Origin: Oegoconia quadripuncta
Lineage: Eukaryota; Arthropoda; Insecta; Lepidoptera; Autostichidae
DNA length: 64,000 nucleotides
NCBI GenBank assembly: GCA_949316235.1
Contig: OX438750.1
Location: forward strand, 16,370,865-16,434,864
Direction of reading: 5' to 3'
The position numbers and the translations under genes were made by a program. Positions 51,738 through 61,392 of the stretch are shown one piece after another. The stretch's first letter is position 1. Each line of letters begins with the position of its first letter. Under the pieces are notes generated by a model, which made no database searches, was not told where the DNA came from, and saw only the letters and a program-made list of their open reading frames with translations.

Positions 51738-52172
51738 TTTATTGCACCAAAAAATTACATATAACAGAGTACAAACAATAGGTCATGTACAAAGGTGGAG
51801 TTATCTGACCGCCTCCGTGGCTCAATGTAAACAACATTAGGTTTACGATTCGGAGGTCGCGGGTTCGATCCCCAGCGGGGTACATATTTAAGTACTCGGT
51901 TTGGTTGGTGGAAGGGCATTTAAAATGTCCGCCTGGCTGGCTACCACCATCTTATCTAAATCTGCCACCAAGCAGCAATGTTAAGCATTGTTGTGTTCCG
52001 GTTGTCAGAGATAAAGATAGCCAGTCCCCCAAATGTGTTGGGGTTTCCGGCTCAGTACGCTTCCACCTTCGACCTCATCTTCACTTAACATCAGGTGTGA
52101 TTGAGGTCAAGTACCAACCCGTTATGCATAAAAAAAAAAAATCTCTTTAAGAGATCTCTTCCAGCCAACTTG
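51738..52172 (-). repeat. LINE 3' end Y, copy 3, with SINE
   Basis: CTCTTTATTGCACCAAAAAA and ATGTACAAAGGTGG at the left; ATCTCTTTAAGAGATCTCTT-CCAGCCAA at the right. Together these are the reverse of Y (TGGCTGGAAGAGATC..TTTGTACAT..CAATAAAG), split by SINE-A at 51809-52140. Confidence 0.75.
51809..52140 (+). repeat. SINE-A copy 13, intact
   Basis: Among the least altered copies: CCGCCTCCGTGGCTCAATG, box B GGTTCGATCCC, A12 tail. CAAATGTGTTGGGG subtype. Confidence 0.95.
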
Positions 52173-52284
52173 AGCATTGAATTTGGAAACTACATGAAGT
52201 CGGTTAAAATAATAACTTACTCTTAACTTTAGAATATTTTTCTGTTCACATAGTAAGAAAAAATGCGCGATAAAAATGCTGTTC

Positions 52285-52472
52285 ATCGGTAATTATGTCC
52301 AAGGCATGGAACTCCCTTCCGCCGTCAGTCTTTCCCGAATCCTACAACCTTGGGATATTCAAGAGCAGGGTGAATAGGCATCTACTGAGATCTTCGGCCA
52401 CATCGTCACTTCCCATCAGGTGAGATTGTGGTCAAACGCGTAGCCAGTTAATCATAAAAAAAAGAAAAAAAA
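52285..52472 (+). repeat. LINE C-terminal tail, copy 2
   Basis: CAAGGCATGGAACTCCCTTC-CGCCG, CAAGAGCAGGGTGAATAGGC, CATCAGGTGAGATTGTGGTC, AATCATAAAAAAAAG: the plus-strand counterpart of 62611-62795, 5'-truncated, with a poly(A). Confidence 0.85.
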
Positions 52473-53003
52473 ACTCAGATTCTATGGATCAGCTGTTATT
52501 TTTTTCAGGGTTGCTCCTATAATACTGTTATTCGTATTCTAGGGGACTTTAACCCCGTAAAGTATCCGAACGAACTAAAGTTCCAACCAGTATATTTTTA
52601 TACTAACTTTGATTAAAACTTATGGGGACTTTCGTTGGCTCACAATCTTGAATCCACAGCAAAGAGGAAGATTATATAATGAAGTAAATAAATTCGAAAA
52701 ATATTTGTTTCCAATTATTTTGGTAACATTTCGTGATAAAGTTAATTTTGCGGATTTGTTTTATGTAGCGTCTCCGTAAGCAACCACATATTTAAATTAA
52801 GGTTCTCGAAGCTGGAAATATATGTATAGAATCTTCAAGGTAAAAGACCTATTTCTACTTTTACATCTTTTTATTTGTTTTATTATATTCCGATAAAGGA
52901 AAAACAAGGTGCTTCCACATCGAACTGCACTAACGTCTAACCTAAAACAATGATATATTTTTATAAAGCCTTTCTATATTTAAACTTTTGTAGACATTTC
53001 AAA
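52473..53003. other. Unassigned, AT-rich
   Basis: No gene or repeat recognised. Confidence 0.45.
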
Positions 53004-53315
53004 GAGCACTCGTGGCGCAGTCGCATTCGCTATTCGTTTTTGGTTAACAAAGTTAAGGAATGTCTGGCGCGGTCAGTCCTTGGATGGGTGACCACTACTG
53101 GTATTTTAATATGAGTAAATAGTTGGTCCCCGTTTATTTCAATTGAAGTCAGTCGTTAAGTCAAGTCGGTGACCTACAGGAACGCCTTAAAAACACTAAC
53201 TGTCAGGTGACAAATTCATCAATCCGCAGTGGCCCGCGAGTTGGATTAAGGCTGATATCCCAGTGAAAGGAGGTTGTGCTCCAATAGTGGGGACGTGGGA
53301 AGCTGTTGATGATGT
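53004..53315 (+). repeat. 5S-rRNA-derived SINE, complete
   Basis: Head 53004-53095: GAGCACTCGTGGCGCAGTCG, then GGTCAGTCCTTGGATGGGTGACC (5S box C, 53071-53093), the internal promoter of SINE3-type elements. Body has AGTCAGTCGTTAAGTCAAGT and CCTTAAAAACACTAACTGTC. The tail CAGTGGCCCGCGAGTTGG ... GTTGATGATG is LINE-like. ~312 bp. Confidence 0.85.
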
Positions 53316-53510
53316 AAAACGATACGTTACCCACTAAGTATGTAAATGAGCTTCTATTTATTATTACATAGTGCTCAGATTTGTCAGTTTAATTTAATTT
53401 CTTTTAAAAAGTGGGTAGAAAAACCCCGACTCTCTTGCTCTCGATCAGCCACGCACACAGACCAAGGTGGCTGGTCTGTGGCCACGCATAACATAATTTT
53501 TCGAAACAAT
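53316..53510. other. Unassigned
   Basis: No recognised content apart from a possible T-rich junction with the following SINE. Confidence 0.4.
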
Positions 53511-53727
53511 TTTTTTTTTATGTACAACGTGTTGGTCCTTGACCTCAATCACACCTGATGTTAAGTGAAGATGAGGTCGAAGGTGGAAGCGTACTGACCC
53601 GGAAACCCCAATATATTTGGGGGACTGGCTATCTTATCTCTGACAACCGGAACACAACAATGCTATTAACATTGTTGCTTGGCGGCAGATTTAGACAAGA
53701 TGGTGGTAGCTAGCCAGGCGGACATTC
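53511..53727 (-). repeat. SINE-A copy 14, headless
   Basis: Minus strand, T9 at the left; CAATATATTTGGGG variant of the ACACATTTG subtype. Stops at GCCAGGCGGACATT. Confidence 0.9.
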
Positions 53728-54000
53728 CACAACCCACTTTCTTGAAGTATATTTTTCCACCGACTAAAAATAATAGAATACACATCTCGTTCATGAAGCA
53801 CATAATAAACTTCGTCGACGGCACCACGGCTCATGGAAAAGCTCACGCTTACCAAGTTTTTCCAGTCGCCTCTAAAATTAGCCGACGGATTGTTATTGGT
53901 TAAATTATTCAGAGGGCGTTCGATGCCTTTAAGTGAATTTCGCGATCGACCATCAGTTTTTCTTTTCTGATCGGCATGCAATAAGGTAGGACCGTCCATG
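53728..54000. other. Unassigned
   Basis: Minus frame of 102 codons (53691-53999) has no recognised motif and its end is SINE sequence. Confidence 0.4.
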
Positions 54001-54430
54001 CCTTTGTTGCTGTTATAAACGTGGCTATGAAAATTTTATAATGTAGCGTGACGTGGAGGATGACAGGAAATCGGCGAATTCAATTCGGATATACTGCCAC
54101 GGTATAATAAATCGAATGTACTGCGTTCGGGAAACTGCGCAAGTCTCCTCGCCCCAAATAATGTGTGTTACCAGTGATGACTTATGACGCTGATACCTGG
54201 TCTCTCACTATGGGCCTCATAAGAAAGCCTTTGTTGCTGTTGTAAACGTGGCTATAAAAATTTTATAATGTAGCGTGACGTGGAGGATGACAGGAGATCG
54301 GCGAATTCAATTCGGATGTACTGCTTTCGGAAAACTGCGCAAGTCTTCTCGCCCCAAATATTGTTTGTTACCAGTGATGACTTATGACACTGAAACCTGG
54401 TCTCTCACTATGGGCCTCATAAGAAAGCCA
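54001..54430 (+). repeat. Tandem duplication of LINE-R relic
   Basis: Unit 1 54001-54227 and unit 2 54228-54430. They share GTAGCGTGACGTGGAGGATG and CCAGTGATGACTTATGAC. Unit 1 has ~24 bp extra (CACGGTATAATAAATCGA region). The copies are only slightly diverged, so the duplication is recent relative to decay of the LINE. Confidence 0.9.
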
Positions 54431-54543
54431 ACGTCACGAGCTATGGAGAGGGTCATGCTCGGCGCTTCACTACGAGATCGAATCAGGAATGAAAAATTCC
54501 GTAGAATATATGCATCATAGCCCGCCATCACATATACAAAATG
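54160..54543 (+). pseudogene. LINE (family R) RT relic, part 1
   Basis: Encodes V-M-T-Y-D-T-E-T-W-S-L-T-M-G-L-I-R-K (twice because of the duplication) then R-A-M-E-R-V-M-L-G-A-S-L-R-D-R-I-R-N-E, the same C-terminal RT-domain segment as at 10048-10190. Stops at 54520. Continues beyond the SINE at 54873. Confidence 0.82.
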
Positions 54544-54544
54544 G

Positions 54545-54872
54545 ACCGCCTCCGTGGTTCAATGTAAACAACATTGGGTTTACGATTCGGAGGTCGTGGG
54601 TTCGATCCCCAGCGGGGTACATGTTTAAGTACTCGGTGTGGTTGGTGGTATGGCATTTTAAATGTCCGCCTGGTTAGCTACCACCATTTTATCTAAATCT
54701 GCCGCCTAGCTGCAATGTTGTGTTCCGGTTGTCAGAGATAAGATAGCCAGTCCCCCAAATAATATGGGGTTTCCGGGTCAGTACGCTACCACCTTCGGCC
54801 TCATCTTCACTTAACATCAGGTGTGATTGAGGTCAAGTGCAAACCCGTTGTGGATAAAAAAAAACAAAAAGG
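54545..54872 (+). repeat. SINE-A copy 15, in LINE-R relic
   Basis: Complete; box B GGTTCGATCCC. AATATGGGG and GGCCTCATC mark the CATCTTATTTG-like subtype. A9CA5 tail. ACAAAATGGA before and ACAAAAAGGG after may be its target duplication. Confidence 0.93.
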
Positions 54873-55035
54873 GTACCGTAGGACATCCACCCACAAGGTG
54901 AACGGACGACCCAATGAAGATTGCAGGAAGTCGCTGGATGCAGGCCGCTTCCAACCGGTCTCTCTGGAAATCTTTGGGTAAGGCCATGTTCAGCAGTGGA
55001 CGTCCAGTAGCTGATGTGATGATGATTATTATTAT
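54873..55035 (+). pseudogene. LINE (family R) RT relic, part 2
   Basis: GTAGGACATCCACCCACAAG, then W-T-D-D-like GAACGGACGACC, AAGTCGCTGGATGCAGGCCG and CAGCAGTGGACG, ending TGATGTGATGATGATTATT (microsatellite tail). Confidence 0.8.
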
Positions 55036-57075
55036 TGAAACAGGTAAATGCTAATTTAAATTCATTTAAAATGTGTACCATCGAATTGACACTATGTCCC
55101 TGGAATTTTGTATATGAAGCGGGAATTGTACGATTTAGAAAAAAAAACAACAAAAAATTGCACATTTTCTTATCGCTAAAGTCGACAATGTAGTTCTATA
55201 GAACAATTTTCTCTACCTCAAACTAGGAAAATATATTACGTTTATCAATATTTGTCGCAAACATGACATAAATTCCCATATCCTCTAGTTTACACCACGA
55301 AACTATCTGCAAACAACCCACAAAGTGGGGATACATTTAAAACTAGATGAGGGGAAGTCACGTAACGAAAAGTTCTCGATACAATTCATCCTTTTAGTTT
55401 TGCTATTTGTAAAATATGAATCGAATTTAGGAAGGGTAAAACTAGGAAACGGGTGTAGATAAGTGGCTTCTATTATATTTTATGAAATAATATAATAGAA
55501 TCCATCCGCGTAGATAAAAAGACTTGGCTGTATGGGCTTAATAACCTTTACTGGTTCAAAAACACAGACTTTCCAAAAAAAAACTAATTTTATTCAAATA
55601 AAAGTATTTTGGACACCGATCGGTGTTCGCGTCCGCCTAAAGGTGCACAATAGAAACAAGGAAGGCTGTATGGTGATAACCTTTTGCCTAAACTACATGG
55701 ATGAAGAAAAAAAGTGGAAAATGGAGCTATCTATACGATTCATTAGACCTTAAGACCACCTTAAGACTTTTTGGCGAGATCTCGGCGAGTGAAGTTGCAT
55801 TTTCCTTTATTATTCTTATAATTTGTTCATTCTGACTTTTGAAGCTTAATAATGGTAGACTATTGTGCAGCAAATTTTGTGATGGTGTACAAGTGAAGGG
55901 AAGTGTAAATTAAAGTGCGTAACGAAGCTTTCGGGTTCTCACAAGAAGCCGCCAAAAATCTTTTGTAAACCGTGACTAGTCTCTGTATAGATACGCAAAG
56001 TATACGCAAAGTATAGTAGACGAATTACTTGTTTTGACTGAGACCGACTTATAACCTGAAGTAATAAAAGAAATAAGACATAATAGATTGATATTTACCT
56101 ATAGTCGTAGAGGCTAGAGATTGAAATAAATGATTAAACTAAATGCTTCAATGACTAAAGAAATACGTACGAGTAAAGCAATGAATGCCGACGCGTTAGT
56201 AAGGGTAAACATATGGTGACCAGTTTTAATACATGCAAACTGTAATCGACCCCTTGTCAAATTTTAAGCTAATATAGCTTCAGTGTTTTAGTAATAAAAG
56301 GTAAATTTGGTAAGGTCAAGTTTGCATGAATGAAATTTATAAGTTATCAATAGGATTATTTCGTCACTTTTGTGTTTTGTTACAGAAAATAAAAATGTCG
56401 AAAAAATTATAATAATATCAAATTTTTAACACATCAATCACTACATTCACGAAAACTAATCCCAACCATCTTTTATTTTTATTGCGTATATACAGAAAAT
56501 ATAGCATTGTTTAACAGTTTGCATAAAAACTGGTTACGATAATTTACCCTTAGGCCAATATTTAATGTTACGATTATGATATTAAGTTATTTCACAGCTC
56601 CATCACCCAAATTAAAAATTAAGTCACCATAATCACGTTTTAAAAACAAACTGCAGTGCGTGCCACAAGTCGTAAAGAGAACTGTGAATAAAGGGGGTGG
56701 TAATTTTGTCATGTTAAATTAAAGGCGATTTAATACCTGCTTGTTATTTTAGTTATATATCCGTTGGCTTATCGATGAAAGGCAACATCGTGTGACTCGC
56801 ATGCCTCCGAAAAAATACTGAGGCTTAGGTTAATGTTTTACAAATTACATTCTGAGCTTGCTTTGTGCCTTTGCGGGGTAATGGAATATTGTCATCACAG
56901 GTTAAGCATACTGTATACGTAATTAATTGCACGAATAATTTAAGTCATTATACGCGTGACAACAAGCTGTGTACTTCTTTAATTTACTTGACCTAGTTCC
57001 ACATGTTGCAATTACATCTCTATTATTATTATTGAAACCATCTCATCTAAATCTAGACATTTTAAAACACAAGAA
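55036..57075. other. Long unassigned AT-rich stretch
   Basis: ~2 kb. 55468-55500 contains TTCTATTATATTTTATGAAA-TAATATAATAGAA, a small palindrome. A 73-codon plus frame (55532-55753) ends in a K/E/W-rich run but is unrecognised. Otherwise nothing. Confidence 0.45.
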
Positions 57076-57080
57076 ACACT

Positions 57081-57327
57081 GGACAAGCCCAGGGATTCTA
57101 TGAGCATACTATCATTCAGGTGCACAAAGTAATCAGTAGCCTATTCTACTGCTTACTCCAACCATTCTCTTCCCATGGGTGACGTAAAGGGCGACGTAAT
57201 AAGATAAATTGAACATGCCCTGGGATACTATGAACGTATTATCATCCAGATAACAGCAACTATCAGTAGAATAGGACCAATCAGTCTCTTCCCGTGGGTG
57301 ACGTAAAAGGGATCGTGAGCATAACAG
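57081..57327 (+). repeat. Diverged tandem pair with K motif
   Basis: Unit 1 57081-57210 and unit 2 57211-57327 share CC(A/T)GGGAT(T/A)CTATGA, TATCAT(T/C)CAG, ATCAGTAG, and CTCTTCCC(A/G)TGGGTGACGTAAA. The last block is the K repeat, a common lepidopteran sequence. Confidence 0.8.
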
Positions 57328-57665
57328 CATACCAGAGATGGGCAGCAGCGTTATCATCGCCAACCCACTTGGTCAGCTTGTTGAGTATGGCAAATCCTCC
57401 CATGTCAATGTTACAAATCGCGCCATTGGAGAGGCTATGTTCAGTAGTTGATTTTCTTATCCAATTGATCTGTGAAACAAAATAATTGTAAGTACAGTTA
57501 AATATTTTCATCATAGATACGCAGATATACAGACAGACACAGGCTTCAAACTTACAACACCTCTCTATTTTAGTCGCGAGTTCAAAACAGAAAAAAGACA
57601 CAACAATTAGGTACCTAGCCCAAAGCTGGGCAAAGTTGGATTACAGATAACGGATAAACATTCTT
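57328..57665. other. Unassigned
   Basis: 57333-57445 (CCAGAGATGGGCAGCAGCGT, CACTTGGTCAGCTTG) may continue the K-type repeat. Overlapping frames on both strands are unrecognised. Confidence 0.35.
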
Positions 57666-57667
57666 TT

Positions 57668-57862
57668 TAATAAATATATCTTTGCACATACACACAGCGC
57701 CATCTAGTTTCACACTAAGCAATTATTATATTATGGATTGGATGGCTTTTATTATGGATACCAGTAGTTGATAAACTATACAGATACATTTTTTTTTAAA
57801 TAAATACATATATAAATGGCGAACATCCGTAACTAATTATCGTACAAATATTTAGTCCTAGT
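57668..57862 (-). repeat. SINE-C copy 6, headless
   Basis: AATAAATATATCTTTGCACA tail, CAGCGCCATCTAGTTTCAC body with an extra ATTGGATGGCTTTTATT expansion. Box B and head are missing. Confidence 0.85.
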
Positions 57863-58074
57863 GGTACCTACCAGGTTGGTTTCGGATGACACATACACAC
57901 ACTTGACCAATATGAGCGGACCTTTTCATAGAAAAAGTGACACCTTTTTTATAAGCAAATGGATAGCATTCCTTATCTTTAGCTATTTCTGTATCACCCA
58001 ATTAAAAAGCAGACGGAATGAATAAACGGTAAAAGAAAACCTCGACCAAATTTAGAAGAAAACCCCTTTAATGC
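57863..58074. other. Unassigned
   Basis: No recognised content. Confidence 0.4.
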
Positions 58075-58140
58075 ACACAAATAAATACACAAGAGGCAAT
58101 TTATGTACAAAGAGATCTCTTTCAAACCACCCTAGCTAAG
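58075..58140 (-). repeat. LINE 3' end Y fragment
   Basis: AAGAGGCAATTTATGTACAA-AGAGATCTCTTTC and CACCCTAGCTAAG: reverse of the Y layout, degraded. Confidence 0.5.
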
Positions 58141-58337
58141 AAGCCTTATAGTACTAAAGGTGCTTATAGCATAATAAAACTTGGAAAGGCAGAATGTTCA
58201 TAAGCAAAATTGAAGAGGTTGGGTCAACAAAAATAAGTTTGATTATATTTTGTATAGTTATTCTATAAATATAATATATAAATATAGTATATACGTATCT
58301 GTCGTAAAACTTAAAATTATTGTCAGTGTAGGGGCCA

Positions 58338-58880
58338 TAGTGTTGCCAGATGGTCGGGATTTGACTGGATTGTCACGACATTTCATATGATGTCCAGACT
58401 CCCGACAAAATATAAATTGTCCTGAGAAAATCCACACAGGGTACACAAAATAGTCAATTTTATGTTTATTAACCACTGCTTGTTCGAAATGCAATTTTCC
58501 CCTGAGAAGAACAAGCAATGAACTCGAGGGGTTGCTCTTTTAATTAACTTTTAATTTAAGCTGAGCTATTTATTGGGTTGAAATTTGATATAAAGTCTTT
58601 AACTTTACTCAACACTCCACAATAATCAAAAAGTGGTGGAGTCTGTAAAATCCAATGGCACTAAAAGGTGGCAACGTAAACATTGATTGTGGTATCTTAT
58701 ATCAATCTTATATAAAAAAGTACTTGGAATTTCATTTCATATCAAAATATTTAATTATATATTTTAGAGTAACCTGTTAATTCAAAATAAAATTTTTAAA
58801 CTCCATATTTATTAGACTTCAAAATTCCGACATTTTTAAAATTTGTCCAGATATTTTCGTTTTCCTATCTGGCAACTCTA
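58338..58880. mobile_element. Candidate 543 bp inverted-end element
   Basis: TAGTGTTGCCAGATGG at the left and CTATCTGGCAACTCTA at the right are inverted (TAG.GTTGCCAGAT). Internal TGTCCAG / CTGGAC words are also inverted. No transposase frame. Only one copy, so boundaries are provisional. Confidence 0.4.
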
Positions 58881-59204
58881 AGTGTCCACCTGATAGTCAG
58901 TATTTTCAAGTCTTTTCTATAGGCTACTGATTTAGCCGTCCAGTCTCGTTTTATCAACAATGCGTTAAGCATTCAGTTTGTATTAATTACGTAATCTAAT
59001 ACAGGGGCTATGCTAGTGATCATGTCTTGAAAACGCGATTTAATTAAACTTTTTTAAATAAACGTCTGAAAATTCAAATAAACGACCGGCTTTAGCAAAT
59101 ACTTTATGTGGAACGACGAATTTTTGAGTAATAAACCAAATATGATCTTTGTAGTGATTACATGTTTTACATTTTCAAAATATACTTTACTTTCGTAATA
59201 AAAA
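58881..59204. other. Unassigned
   Basis: AT-rich; no content recognised. Confidence 0.4.
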
Positions 59205-59440
59205 GGAAATCATTACATCATTAAATTAAATAAATTATAAAACTTGGAGAAAATATGAGTTCCAATTAAAATTCGCAAGATAGGAACCCTAGAAATCCCG
59301 CCAGTCGCTATTAACCTCCGGCAGGCGAGTGGATCGATGACGTTTTTGAAAAACTACCTATTGCCAATAACTTCTATTTCACTTACCTAATGCGCCGTAT
59401 TGTTCCGGTTTAATGAATTTTTTTCACTATAGACTAGATA
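59205..59440. mobile_element. MITE-O partial copy
   Basis: AATCATTACATCATTAAATT, GAGAAAATATGAGTTCCAAT, CTCCGGCAGGCGAGTGG, TATTTCACTTACCTAATGCG. Same orientation as the right part of 27622-27981; the left end is missing. Confidence 0.78.
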
Positions 59441-59940
59441 TTTTGTTTGTTGAGTTTGCAACATTGAGTTCATTATTCTCTGATAGCTATTAACCTATCA
59501 TTTACCGGAAAGTGCCTTGAAATTTTATTCAAAAGTCATAAAAAGCTTGCGTGTCCCATGTCATAAAAATCGGGGTGCGCATTACCAAAATACATTCAGC
59601 ACGTATCGTCGGCTTTTGGACGATAAATTATACTAGTTAATATGCTCACAAACCCTTCCACTTGCTTTATTCGCTTGTAATTAATAATGGTGGCATACGA
59701 TACCATCTTTGAGTTAAGGTCTTCGACGCAACCACGGGTTGGCACGCACGGAGTTTCTTTTACCAACATGAAATTGGGTTAATGCTTTGGGAGGTAAGAT
59801 AGACATTTTTCGTTGTTATCAGAGAGTTTATTTATTATCTACAAATTAGAAGGAACAGATAACTCTCTAATTTTATTATTGGAGAGTTTTCTGAGCGTCT
59901 CATACCTCAGCGCTTACATAAAGTGAGAGTGACTCTCTAA
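59441..59940. other. Unassigned; AGAGAGTT words
   Basis: AGAGAGTT and GATAACTCTCTAA-type words recur at 59821-59945 (partly inverted), ending at the TAA target of the following MITE. No gene. Confidence 0.4.
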
Positions 59941-60272
59941 GGTCCGTATTAATAAAACATTCTCAAGATTGAGAACAGTCTTGGGACCGGTCTCAAGTAA
60001 ACGTGTTGATTAATAAACCGAACTTGAGACCTGAAAAGCACGTGCATACTCAAGCAGTACTCACTTGAGAGGTGCGCGTATTAATAAACGAAACTCAAGA
60101 CTATCATTCATTCGCCGCTGAGGCAAATACTTGAGAAGTGATCTCAGCTGAGTAGACCTCAAGATTGGTTTATAAATTAGCAGGGAGCTTGAGATAGCGT
60201 CAACTTCTTAAGACGCATCTCGGGTGATACAGCCTCAAGACTTGTATTGAGATTGGTTTATTAATACGGGCC
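59941..60272. mobile_element. PIF/Harbinger-like MITE 2 (332 bp)
   Basis: GGTCCGTATTAATAAAACAT to ATTGGTTTATTAATACGGGCC. TAA on both sides (59938-59940, 60273-60275) is the target duplication. Aligns collinearly with 33796-34126, with ~90% apparent identity by eye. Confidence 0.9.
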
Positions 60273-60404
60273 TAACTCAAAGATCACAAGAGGTAAGGAT
60301 TGAGTTCGAGTATTGCTCAGTGTTTTACTACGAGATCGAATCATATATGAAGATATTTCATAGTAAATTTAAAATCACCGACAGCCACATTATTAAGTTG
60401 AAGT
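60273..60404. other. Unassigned; LINE-R scrap
   Basis: CAGTGTTTTACTACGAGATC-GAATCATATATGAAG (60319) resembles the L-R-D-R-I-R-N-E segment of family R. Confidence 0.4.
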
Positions 60405-60533
60405 GACAATCCTGCCTCCACACTCCTCCCACTGTAACTCCTATAAGCGAGGATCAACAGTGGTCCTCGACACGGCGCCTACTGAAGGTAGACCGTGCCC
60501 TACGTGACTCTATTGCTACCTTGGACCTCAGAC
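60405..60533 (+). repeat. Dispersed repeat T, copy 3
   Basis: CACTCCTCCCACTGTAACTC, GAGGATCAACAGTGG, CGGCGCCTACTGAAGG, CTATTGCTACCTTGGACC. More diverged than copies 1 and 2. Confidence 0.65.
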
Positions 60534-60807
60534 TAATTAAAGAAAGAAATACAATTCATTATGGAATAGAATACCCATATAACTTCAACTGTAACATGAG
60601 CTAAGGACCGTTAAGTCTTTAATATAACAAAAAAAACACACTCAAATCGCACCACGCATTACTACATACTAATATTATTACATGCCGTCAAACACAACAC
60701 CCATCCTTTCTCGTTGGGGCTTAATAAAATAGGTAAAATTAACAACAAATGTATGACATAATAATATTTGCTTTCTTTGAAAGGCGACAAACATCTAATC
60801 GAACAAT
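60534..60807 (-). repeat. P-type repeat end
   Basis: 60628-60725: AAAAACACACTCAAATCGCA-CCACGCATTACTA, GCCGTCAAACACAACACCC, TTTCTCGTTGGGGCTTAA. Same order as 23030-23130. Confidence 0.6.
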
Positions 60808-61137
60808 GGTGTCGATTCGGATATACACCAACTAAACTAAACTAAAACCGTCGCATCGTACATCATTGTTTTGTTCTTTGGACAATCTCACACACTGAGC
60901 TGTGACCCATTTGTCCTACTGCAGCACACATATGCTTTAGTTGTTCTGTACCTAGTACTTACCTTTTAAGTTCTTTTTAAGAAATACTCTTTAAAATTGA
61001 TGTATGTGTGTGATTGGAGTAACAAATAAACGATTTATCTATCTATCTATCTACTGTTCCAGGGAGAAAGAGACAGTACTAGTTTAAACTGGTTTTAATT
61101 TAGTTTAGTTTAGTTGGTGTACCTCCGAATCGACACC
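60808..61137. mobile_element. MITE-TT copy 2, interrupted
   Basis: GGTGTCGATTCGGATATACA and CCTCCGAATCGACACC ends. The core GTCGCATC | CTACTGTTCC is split at 60856/61051 by a LINE end. Copy 1 shows the empty site. Confidence 0.9.
60857..61050 (+). mobile_element. LINE 3' end E inserted in MITE-TT
   Basis: 194 bp, with CTGAGCTGTGACCCATTTGT, AACAAATAAACGATT and (TATC)n tail. No clear target duplication, as with LINEs whose microsatellite tails anneal at the target. Both boundaries are fixed by comparison with MITE-TT copy 1. Confidence 0.85.
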
Positions 61138-61224
61138 TCCATCACGACACACCACATCATTAGAAAACCTCTGGACAATGCATGCCGCAATATTACTTTC
61201 TTTATATAATATCACAAAATTAAT

Positions 61225-61392
61225 ATAGTACTACAATATTTTATTTTGATCTCTTTGATCGATACTATGGAGTATTTAAGTCTGTGCTTTTCTCATACAA
61301 TATTTTAGTTCGATCTCTTGTCATCAAGGAACTACGGAATATAATAAAGAAACATTGATCATATTCCATGTTCCAAATTCAAAACTCTTTTA
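61225..61392 (-). repeat. Dispersed repeat AA, copy 2
   Basis: CTCTTTGATCGATACTATGG, CAATATTTTAGTTCGATCTC, GGAACTACGGAATATAATAA, CATGTTCCAAATTCAAAACT. Reverse complement of 34738-34915. Confidence 0.7.
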
